Shown: positions 52,180 to 64,000 of the stretch, piece after piece
Numbering within the stretch: the stretch's first letter is position 1
Layout: every line of letters starts with the position of its first letter
The notes under the pieces: generated by a model
Database searches by the model: none
Told to the model about the DNA's origin: nothing
The model's input: only the letters and a program-made list of their open reading frames with translations
From: Typhlomys cinereus
Taxonomy: Eukaryota > Chordata > Mammalia > Rodentia > Platacanthomyidae
Direction of reading: 5' to 3'
Length of the DNA: 64,000 nucleotides
NCBI GenBank assembly: GCA_023101885.1
Contig: JALPQD010000160.1
Span: 2,761,188-2,825,187 of the forward strand
Made by a program: the position numbers and the translations under genes

Positions 52180-55100
52180 TGCTTCATCCGCACAGGAGAC
52201 CAGGGGACCCTGGGCACCAGCCTCGGCCCTGTGTCTGTAAGAAGAGAGTAAGGAACTATGGGGTTAGCACACTCGTTGGTGGAGAGACCCAACCAGACTC
52301 TAGAAACCTGTTTGCACAGTTTAGACCTCACCTGCCATAATTTGAGTAACAAGATGCACCTGGTCCATTCCGTGTCTGTGGTCAAGGCTTTCACAGTGGA
52401 GAGCTGGCTCCCCCTTGCGGCAGAGGATAGACAGGTAGCAGACACCCCGGGGACCCTGCTAAGGACAGAACCTCCCTAGCAGAGAATCACTGAATTTCTA
52501 GACGGAATGATGCTAAAGAGCTAATCATAGGAAGACGACCTACCTTCTAAAGGCAACCTTAAAGCCCCTTCATCCATCCTGCCCTCCAGCCTCTGGTCTT
52601 CCTCTTCTACATATTACACCATTACTTCAGCTCTTCACCCAACTTCTCCAGCACAGCACTCGGTCCCTTCTGAGTGTCAGCCTTGCCTTCCGTCCTTCAC
52701 GAACATGTCTTCCTAGCCCTGCCACTCAGCACACCTGCCACTCAGCACGGCTGAGGTTCAGCAAGGGTGCCCGTTATGCCCTCTGCTTCTCGTCACCCAA
52801 AGCTCCTTCCTCGGTGTCTGCACTGGGCAGATCCACCGCCCACTGGATGTGGGAGGACTCCAGAAGGCCAGAAGTGCTGTTACTTGCCAAGTACTCACAT
52901 GCTATAAAGGCATCAAGGAATAAAAATAGAAAGTATAATTCCAAAGAGTAAAGAGCAAAATGAGGTCACTTAAAAATAGTCATCTTGGATCAGTGAGATG
53001 CCACAGTGGGTAAAGGTGCTTGCTGCCAAACCTGACTGCGTGAGTTCAATCTCTGGAACCTACATGGTAGAAGGAGAGAACCAGCTTTCGAAAGTTGTCT
53101 TCTGCCCTTCATGCACACACTGTGGCACCCACACAAGACATGTGTGCACACATCCTCCCCCTACATACGCCACAGATAAATACATGTGATAAAATAAAAG
53201 ATAGTTGTCTGGGCTGGGGAGATGGCTCAGTGTTTGCTGCATTTGGATCACCAGATCCTGAATGAAATGCTTGGGGGTGTAGGCACATGCCTGTAATTCC
53301 AGCGCTGGAAGGTAGAGCCTGAGAACCCCCAGAGCAAGCTGGTTAGCTAGACTGCCCCTGTAGGTGAGCTTGGGGTTTAGTTAGAGACCCTGCTTCAAAT
53401 GAACAAGGTGGTGGAAGAGTACTCTGGGATGATTTTCCATGTCACCCTTGGACCTCCACTGTGAGTATATGCATCCCAGCACACACGTGTGCATCCACAC
53501 ACATGCAAAACCCAGCACACATGCAAAACTCATGGAAAAATGTATCTGCACATACGTGCATATACATGTGGAAATGGGGAAAAGTCATCTAATGAAAGGT
53601 GAGAAAGGAGAACCATGAGAACATAAAACAGGATGAAACACAATATATGGAGTAATAATTTGATTTTAGTTTGTATCACATATTAATACAAAAGGACATG
53701 GAAAGTTTGAAAGTAAAAAAATGGGAAAAGAAAAAATGGCAAATAGTCCATGGAAACAGTAACCCAAAAAAAAGATTCTTTATTTCTTTCATGTATGTGT
53801 GTATGATATGCATGTATGTGTACACGCAAGTGTATATACACTAGTACACTTGAGTGTATGTGACCCTAGCATCAGACAAAGCAATTTGAGGGAGAAGTGT
53901 TAGTAGAGATAAAGACTATATTCACAATGATGAGACATTTAATTCACCAGAATTAACATGTTATGATTCTAAATAACAATTAAATGTAAAGTAAAAATTC
54001 TCAGATTTCAAAGGAAGAACAAACAAATCCTCATGGTAGATTTAATATATCTAACTTAGCAATTGATAGAACATTGCACAAAAGTTTAGGATACACACTT
54101 GAACAAGAAGAAAAATGCTGACAAATAGACACACAGAGATCCTATTTCTATTACTAACAGAGTACACCTTATTTTGAGTCTGTGTATAATTTTTAAATTT
54201 TTATTTTTCAGAAGTGCTGTGCGTTAACTTCAGCCTTAAGTATGCTGGGGCATGCTCCACCACTGGGCTGCATGCACCCCACTGAGCTGCATGCACCCCG
54301 CATGGTAAGTACATAGTTAAGATGCAAATAATATCTTTCTCTATACATATCATTTTATTTTGCATTCTTGTAACAAATTACCTCAAGTAGGCTACTTTAT
54401 TAAGAAAATGGATTTATTTTGCCTCACAATTGAAGGTTAATGGTCACATTTGGTCCTGGCCTTCTTTGCTTGCAGAGTCCTAAGGTGGGACAGGGCATCA
54501 CATGGCAAGAGAGAGAATACTTGTGTATCTATGCACTGTTTTGGTCTCTTTTCCTTTTCTTCTTGTGTGAATATTTTTTTCTGGGGGCGACACCACCCAA
54601 CCATCTTTCCACTCCAGACAGGAGATTGATGACAGATCATCAAAGTAATTATTATGCCAAGGTCCAACCTGACAAACCAGTGAGTTTACTGGGGCTACTT
54701 ACAGGAGTAGGGGTGAGAGTTACTTACAGGAACAAGGACACCTCAAAGGCAGCTATGTAGCCAGAAAGCCCACCCCAGCATGGTTGACAGTTTCCCCATG
54801 ACTGCCTACATGGAATGTAGATTCTGGGGCAGATTGTCTTTTTCTGTGTCAGGGCAATGACAGCTAAGAAATGTGTAGAATTAGAAAATCTAGCTTCTCA
54901 AATTCCCTGAGAGTACCCACTTCAACTGTCCTAACTCTAAGCTGTACTTGGCCCTTGTTCTAATCTACAGTTTCAAACTTAGTGACTAACTCCAGAAAAA
55001 AAAAATGCTTGTGAGGTTGAAAAAGCCATTGGAATCTGATCCTTTGAGACTTTGCTACCCTCCACCTCTTAAGGACAAACTGTTCACCCTGACCCTTGAA

Positions 55101-57067
55101 GATCCATCAGTAAACTCTCCCCTGAGCTTTGACATTCAGGACAGAGCCCAAGGCAGCTGCAGGAAGGGACTGTGGAGGAGGGGGGCTCCGGGCGTGCACA
55201 TTGGCTGGGCTTACCTTGAAGCACCCCCATTGTGATGTCATACGGAGTCTCAGCCTAGAGGCAAGAAGCTCTTTGGCGGAGAGGGGCATGGGCTTGAGTA
55301 ATGGCGCCAATCTGGGGGTTGGCCTTCCCACTGCCAGCACATTTCAGCTTTTTAGTACTTGGTTTTCTCGTTTGTGGCATCTGGGTGCTGTTTTCTAGGC
55401 GTCAGAGCCAGGAGCAGGTGGAGACCAGGACAAAGGTACGTGATATAATGCTCCCTTGAAGCACGCTGTTCCCTGACACGGAAGCCACAGAAGCATCTAT
55501 TACTCGAGGCCACGAAGGACATGAACCCAGGATAGAGGGGAGTTGAGATGGGCCCATGGATGTTTTCCTTTTTAATCCATTCCAAGAAGCATTAGTTGTT
55601 ATGTAATAGAGACTGAGGAAGAATGCACTAGATAGACATGAAGATAAAGAAAACACCACCTTCCACTGTCTTGAGGGAAAGCGGGAGAGACAGAGACACA
55701 TGTAACTCAGGAAGAGAGCTTGTGATAAAGCTGAGAGGTTCCAGTGGGGTAGCCCCTGATTTATAGCTTACACTCCAGCAAGTGCCTGGGTAAACCTTAT
55801 TCAGCTTAGCGGGACAGAGGGAGAAGGGGGAAAGGGTAAGAGTAGGGTGAAAATTGAGTGGGAAGAAAATCTTTAATGGAAGAAAGAGACGGGGTGGGAT
55901 CAGGTAATAGTATACATGTATGAGTCTGTCAAAGAATAAAAAATTAAAATAATAGCTAAAATAAATCTTTTAAAAATAGTAGAAAAAAAAAGAGTAAAGA
56001 GAAGCTTACATATTGTTGACGATAGGGTTAGGGGAGTGTGTGTGTGTGTGTGTGTGTGTAGGGGGTAGTTTTGTGCTGCTGGAACTGAAGCCTCCACACG
56101 TCTGCTAGGCAAGTTCTCTCTGCTGAGCTACGCCCCCGGCTCTAGACAGAGCCTTCTTATGAGGGGATCCGTTACTCTGGGGGATCTGGAAGAGTTCAAT
56201 TTCAGCTACTGGCTTCAGAAGTGGGAAAGGGTTTTAAGACAATGAGGTAGTTGATTTTCTAAAAAGAGGGACTACATAGGGAAAGGTGTGAGAAGAAGTG
56301 TCAGATGTGTTCTTGGACAGGAAGGGCACCAAGCTGGGTGGCCTGAGAAAGTGCAGTGAGCTCAGTGAGAAAAATGGTCACACTATGTGACAGCAACTGC
56401 GCTGTAGAGGATTTTTAAAATATATATATATTTTTTATTTTTTTTTTATTTTTTGGGTGTGTGTTTGTGTGCCTGTACATATCAGAGGGTGCCCATGGAG
56501 GCCCAAGGTGATTTCAGGTATCATTCTGGATTGCTCTACATCATCATAGTTTTGCTCTGGAGTTTCCAGGCTCCACCTTTCAGGGCTATCGCCATAGGAT
56601 CTAAATTCAGATCCTTCTGCTTTCCAGGCAGAGACTCAACTCCTGTGCCATCTCTCCAGCCCCTGTAGATCATTTTAAATGCTTTGTTTTGATATAATTC
56701 TGTTTGCAGTTGAAAGACACAGAAGATTTTAAAACCACAAGAAAATGTGTTTGGATCTGAACTGCAGAGCTAAACAGCTCAAACTATAACTTGCATGCAA
56801 ATCACCTAGAGAGTCTTATTAAAAATGGAGATTCCAGGGGCTGGAGAGATGGATCAAGGGTTAAGACTGTCTCACAAGCAGAAGGTCCCGAGTTCGGAGT
56901 CCAGGTCTCACATAAAAAACGCCAGGAAGAAATGGCGGTGGCCAGCACTTCCGGCCTTAGTGGGTGGAGCTTGGAAAATCCCAGAGGGAAGCAAGGAGGA
57001 GGTAGAAGCAATGCAGATGATTGCTGAAGTCACCCTTGGTCTTTCACAGAGACACACAGTGCCCTCT

Positions 57068-57109
<42 letters not shown>

Positions 57110-58931
57110 AAATAAATAAAATATTTAAAAATGCAGATTCTAGGGGCTGATAAGCTAGTTAAGCAAGTGTGGTGCCTATTTGCAAGCCTGAGTTCCATCT
57201 CTGGAAACATACATGGTGGAAGTAGACAACCGACTTCTGAAAGTTGTCTTCTCATCTCTACCTGTGGGCTGTTCTCTCTTTCCCTCGCTCTCTCTTTCCT
57301 CTCTATGTCCCCTCCCTCCCTATCTTCCAAGACTGAGTTTCATTGTACACTCTAGGCTGGTCTAGAACTTACCATGTAGCCCAGGCTGATGTTAACCTGG
57401 AGTGTTTCTGCCTCAACCTTCCCCAGTGCTGGGAGTGAAAGTCCATGCTTCTGACAAGCACCCTCCCAGAAGACGGCTGTGCTGCTGGAAGAAGGAGCAT
57501 CCTGGCAGGGCGAGGCTTTTCAGGGAACATCTAAGGCCGTTTTCCAGCATAGCTGAACCTCGTTAATAGTTTGGGGACGGGGAGAAAGATGGCAGAATTC
57601 ATTCCCAAATATCTGTCATCCTCTACCACCATGAACTTCTCTGGGCATGATGGATAAAACATAAAGGGAAGAAAGACCCTCTGCTCTCAGGGATGTGAAA
57701 GTGAGGTATGAAGTAGGGTGAAAGTTTGGATGTAAGAGATCGGGCTGCAGCAGGCAGGAAGACTAAGGCTATTTTCCACTGATGCAAAGAGTTATTCATA
57801 GGGAAGGCATAGCGGTTCATGTCTTTAATCCAAGCTTTCTAGAGGCCGAGGCAGGAAGATGGAGGGTTCTAGACCAGCCTGGTATACTTGGTAAGACCCT
57901 TTCCTCAAAAATCAAACAAGAGTAATTATGAACATGATTATAACCTGCAAGAATTACACTCATTCAGTATACTGCTTGGCAGATTGTAAGTGGTATGTGT
58001 GTTGAATAAGTGACTTCTTGTATTTTTTTTTACCCTGAAGAAGACTCATTCATGACATTGTTGACAGTGTCATGTTATATTGTTGACAATATAAGAAACA
58101 CTAGGCAGGAAAAGTTGTGAGTGTGACGAAAGGCAGAAAATGAACCACAAGTCAAGTATACCTTATCTGACATGCTGAGGACTGTAGGGTTTCAGGTTCT
58201 AGATTTTGGAATACTTAAACATGTAACAAAATACCTCGAGGGCTAAGAGTTGCCTCGGTTGGTGAAGTGTCTACCATGCAAGTGTAGGGACCTGAGTTTG
58301 GATCTCCAGCACTCATGTAAAAAGCCAACATGGAGACACTGCCTTTAATGACAGTGCTGAGGCAGTAGAGACAAGAAAGGCCACTGGGGCTTGCTGGGAC
58401 GACTCTGGCTGAATTGGTGAGCTCCAAATTCTGTGAGAGGGTTGGGTATGTAACCCAATGGATGAGTGTGCTTGCTGTTGAAACATGAGGATCTGAGTTC
58501 AAATCCGAACCTATGCAAAAACCTAGCAGTGGTTAGAAAGGCCTGTAACCTTAGTGCTGTAGAGTGGGCGAGAGAGAGGAGGACTGTCGGGGCTTGCTGG
58601 CTCATAGCCTGGCTTCGGGTTCAGTGAGAGAATCTGTCTCAAAGGATTAAGCTGGGGAGAGATAAAGCCAGACACACAACATCCTCCTCTGTCCTCTCCA
58701 TACCCACAGACACATGTGCACCGTACACATCACACATGTACATGCAAATGACGTGGAGAGCAATTGAGGAAGACAATGTTGACCTCTGACCTCTACACTG
58801 CATGTACCCACGAAAGTTTGTACATGCATATATTACATACATACAAAGCCTAACAAAAAAGAAAAGGAAATACCTCAGGTTTGGTCAAGTTTAAATACAC
58901 AATTCATTTATGTTTCATGAGCATCTTAAGA
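52180..58931. other. Intergenic, repeat-rich, no gene recognised
   Basis: Diverged tRNA-type SINEs lie at about 52,985-53,195, 53,216-53,560, 56,425-56,662 (reversed) and 56,836-57,125. CA runs are at 56,037-56,060 and 57,069-57,108. The human neighbour SPATA31H1 (C2orf16) was looked for and not seen. The stretches 52,200-52,900 and 54,900-55,800 are unique-looking but without a convincing exon. Confidence 0.55.
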
Positions 58932-58951
58932 TAATCTTATGCAATATTTTA
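58932..58951. repeat. Target-site duplication, 3' side of the ARF4 retrocopy
   Basis: A 20-bp sequence, identical to 60,550-60,569, that directly abuts the poly(A) end of the retrocopy. Confidence 0.95.
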
Positions 58952-60549
<1,598 letters not shown>

Positions 60550-60569
60550 TAATCTTATGCAATATTTTA
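60550..60569. repeat. Target-site duplication, 5' side of the ARF4 retrocopy
   Basis: A 20-bp perfect match to 58,932-58,951. On the minus strand the site reads ATTT/AAAATATT, fitting the LINE-1 endonuclease preference for TTTT/AA on the cut strand. Confidence 0.95.
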
Positions 60570-63171
60570 AATAACCTATGCATGAAACTTAAGTTCCATG
60601 GTGTAGGATTTTCCACCGTGGCATCATATTGGTTTGCAAAAACTTCAAATTTTGGATTACTTGAGATTTCAGACTAGAGATGCTCAACCTGTAGTCCATT
60701 AGAAGAGTTTGCAAAATTTACATGGAAGCTATTTGTTAAACAGTTCCAATTAATGGTCTAGATCTATGGCATCCATAATGATACCAACCACATGTGGCCA
60801 ATGAACTATGTTAGAATGAAATCAAACTTAAAGTTCAATCCTTCAGTTGCACCAGATAAAGTTCACATATAACTAGAGGCAATCATATTGTACAGGACAG
60901 ACACAGGAGATTTCCATAATCATAGAAAATTCTTTTTTTGGGGTGTGTGTGTGTCTGTGTGTGCGTATCTCTCTGTGTGTAACAGAGGGTACTGTGTGTG
61001 CCTGTGGAGGCCCAAGGTTGACTTGGGGAATTATCATGAGTTGTGCTACCTCCTGTTTGCTTTGTTCTGGAGTTTCCCAAGCTCTGCCTTCCAGGGCTGG
61101 AAGGGTAGGCAGCTGCCATTTCTGGCTGACTTTTTTTTTTTTTTTTAATGTGGGATCTGGGATCCCAAATTCAGGATCTTCTGCTTTCAAGGCAGAGGCT
61201 TGACTCTGAGCCATCTCTCTCCAGCCCCATAATTGTAGGAAATTCTATTGGATAGCACTAGTATAGACTCTATATTTTACAGATAGATATAATTTATCTA
61301 TATATTGGATCACAAAATTGTCCTCCAAAATTTCCCTCAAATATAGCAACCCAGACCTGATGGTATTGTCTTAACTGAGGTGCCATCTTTTGAACTATTT
61401 AAAGTTTCCTACTTTCCCAACCTGAGTATACATAGTCCTTTCCCAAACAGACAAAAAGACAACACACACACACACAACCCCTCATGGCTGACCATGTCTG
61501 TCACTCTAAAGATCCTCAGACTTGTTTTGGGGTCACTCTATCAATCTTCTTAAGGATTTAGAAATCATTTCAATGCATGCTGAAACGTAGAGTGACATTT
61601 CACTACCTTTAGAAAAAAAATGCTTTCATAAACTAATGTCTGGACTTTACGAAAGAGAAGGGGGAGGAAGTAGGCACATATGCAAAGACCACAGGAAAAC
61701 TTTCAAAAGTGGGTTCCCACCTCCTACCAGGTAGGCTCTGGGGATCAAACTGAGGTTGCCAGGTCTGTGAGCAGGCGTCTTTACCCAGCTAAACCATCCC
61801 ACCTACCTGATATCTGGACTTCTATACTTGCTCTCAGCCAACATGCCGAAAAGCAATATCTGCATATTGCATTTCAAAAAAATCAATTGTGGATAGTTTT
61901 ATAATTTAAGGAAAAATATATACATACATGAAAAGACAAAGAGGTTTTAGGATTTAATTACAAATGACATGCTTTTTTGTAGAATCCTTTTTTTCTAGCA
62001 GGAGAGAAATTGTTTGGTTATATGGTATGTATAATTTATTTTAATGAATAGTGTTAAATTTCTAAGCTTATATTCCCTTAACATGAGAAGTCAGTTCCTT
62101 TACATTCTGCTATCTTGCCAAGACTTGGCACTACCTATGTTTTTCATTTTGGTGTTTCTGGTAAACGTGGTTTGCATTGTGATTTTATGTGAATTTCTCT
62201 GGTGACTAATAACCCTGGACAGCTTCTCAAATTTATTGTGTATTTGGAAATTGTCTTTGACATATTTTTTAAAGAAGTTGTCACTACTTACTGATTTGTA
62301 GGCCTTCTTTTATTTATTTATTTTTCTAGTTTTATAGGCATATTGAGTCTTAATTCCTGCTTTCTTCCATCCCCCGTCTCTCCTTTTCCCCTCCCCTTCT
62401 TCCATCCTTTCCACTCCCTCCCACGTTTCTGCCTGTCCACTTCTATGGACTCCAGGTTTCCCCTTTGGCTTGTTTACTCTTGTGGGGGTTCAGGCCTCTG
62501 TGGCACATCAAGTTGCCTCTCTTTGGGCCACCCCACTGATAGGGGCATTGCCCTTCATTCATCCAGCTTTAGTCCCCAGGCATGTTCTTATCTCTCTTGA
62601 GTTCCTCAATAGTCTATGGAAGTATGTCAGTCATTATGCAGGTCATGTAAGGACAAGTTTCACTGCAGTGAGTTCCTGGATGTGGCAGCCCTGCCTTGAA
62701 TGGAATGTCTTGTCCAATGAACCATCCCATCTTTACGTTCTTACAATCGCACCACCCGCTCTTCTACGAGGTTCCCTAAGCCTTAGGATGGGAAGAGATT
62801 AGGTTGGCCTGATTCTGGCTGAACCTTGTGGGGTCACTGGTACTCTGCATTCTGGCTGGCCATTGTCCACTTCACTGCTCTTCTACTGCCTTAGGCTGCA
62901 TGTACACCTTCTTTCAATATTGTGAACATGAGACTTCTATTAGATACAGGCAGTAAAAAGAAATTTCTTCCATTTCTGTGGTTTGCCTTATCACTTGGCT
63001 TGCTGTCTTAATGATCAGAAATTCTTAATATTAATGAAATCCAACTTATCAATTTGGGATTTCGGGAGTTAATTGTCCCCCTGTCCAGTAGAAATCCGAG
63101 TTTGTATGTGTGTGCGTATGGACATGTAGGTAGAGGCATGTGCTCACGTGGTAACCATATGTATATGGGTA

Positions 63172-63212
<41 letters not shown>

Positions 63213-64000
63213 ATGTAGAAGCTAGAAGTTGACCTCAGGTGGTATTCCTCCAGAGCTAGCAGCCTTGTTTTTTTTAATATATATTTTTTAATTTTTTAAA
63301 CTTTATTTATATGTCTGGTTCTATACAGTATTTTATTTTTATATTTTGTTTTTGTAGTTCTGGGGATCAAATCCTGTGTCTCATGTATGTTAGGCAAGCA
63401 CTTGAGTGAGTTGTATTCCCAACCCTGCTATAGCATTTTATTCCATTTCTTGCATGTGTATGCGTGTGCAAGTGCATTCGTGTGTGTGTATGTGTGTTTA
63501 CATGTGTGTGGGTGCATGTGAATGTGGAGGCCTAAAGTTGACATCAGGTGTCTTCTTTGATTTCTCTCCACTTTCATTATTAAGGCAGGGTCTCTCAAGT
63601 GAACCCAGAGTTCACCAAACAGCTAGGATACTTGCCCTAGGGACATTTGCCCTGCTCTTGCTTTCTGAATGATGATGATAGGTAGCTGCCTAGTTGGCGT
63701 GACTTTTACTTAGGTTCTGGGAATCTGGTCCTCATACTTGTGGGATACATGCCTTAACCACTGAGCCATGTCCCTATCGCTGGCAAGAGATAATTTTAAA
63801 TGTCACTTCCTAAATGATGTTAAAATTTAGAAATACAACAGATTTTTTCATATTAATCATCTACTTAGAGATTTTGCTAAATTTGCATAGCAACTGAATT
63901 ATCTGTAGGAGTAATACGAAATCATATTGTGCAAATAAAATAATTATTTTATTATTTTCTGTTCTGATTCTTATTATTTTTTTTTTCCTTGCATTATCGC
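60570..64000. other. Intergenic right flank: SINEs and LINE-1 pieces
   Basis: An older reversed tRNA-type SINE lies at about 60,935-61,228 and a B2/B3-like element at 61,650-61,800. LINE-1-type antisense phrases are at 62,090-62,340 and 62,990-63,080. A (TG)n run is at 63,173-63,211 and another reversed SINE-like stretch at about 63,440-63,780. No gene was recognised. Confidence 0.55.
62090..63080 (-). mobile_element. LINE-1 3'-region fragments, minus strand
   Basis: 'CTCTGGTGACTAATAACCCTG' near 62,200 and 'AGAAATTCTTAATATTAATG' then 'CCAACTTATCAATTTG' near 63,018-63,055 are antisense LINE-1 phrases. About 600 bp between them (62,340-62,940) is of another origin that I could not identify. 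Confidence 0.45.

Overview
This is nuclear DNA of a rodent. Genes are split by GT-AG introns, there are CpG-rich promoters, dense (CA)n repeats and many tRNA-derived and B1-like SINEs. The SINEs resemble the B1/B2/B3-type elements of the mouse-related clade, and an ARF4 retrocopy carries the rodent rather than the human form of the protein. A heteromyid- or geomyid-like species is only a guess. Gene order and strand match human chromosome 2p23: IFT172 (-), FNDC4 (-), GCKR (+).

Layout. Positions 1-18,479 hold the 5' third of IFT172: 16 coding exons on the minus strand for residues 1-564, with the rest beyond the left edge. Its CpG-rich promoter contains a near-consensus RFX X-box 48 bp above the start codon. 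Positions 18.8-20.8 kb are intergenic, with an old MIR and a strong CTCF-like motif. Positions 20.8-23.8 kb hold a complete FNDC4 gene on the minus strand, with a second CpG island. Positions 25.3-52.2 kb hold all 19 expected coding exons of GCKR, the hepatic glucokinase regulatory protein gene, in order on the plus strand. The gene is dead: the start codon is broken, in-frame stops lie in exons 3, 5, 11 and 15, frameshifts lie in about eight exons, and many splice sites are lost. It still sits in its syntenic place, so it is a unitary pseudogene and not a retrocopy. Its third intron has grown a roughly 1.16-kb almost pure C/T tract. Positions 52.2-64 kb show no protein-coding gene. They hold SINEs, LINE-1 pieces and one LINE-1-mobilised ARF4 retrocopy (58,952-60,549) with a perfect 20-bp target-site duplication.

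Biology. IFT172 and FNDC4 look functional: every exon reads through and every splice site is GT-AG. IFT172 acts in ciliary transport. FNDC4 is a secreted or shed FN3 protein related to irisin. Loss of GCKR predicts that liver glucokinase in this species is no longer held in the nucleus in response to fructose phosphates, or that liver glucokinase is itself reduced. The second unusual object is the ARF4 retrocopy: it would be a full 180-codon ORF except for a 174-bp block placed exactly at the presumed exon 1/exon 2 junction, as if an alternatively spliced mRNA containing a cassette exon had been retroposed.
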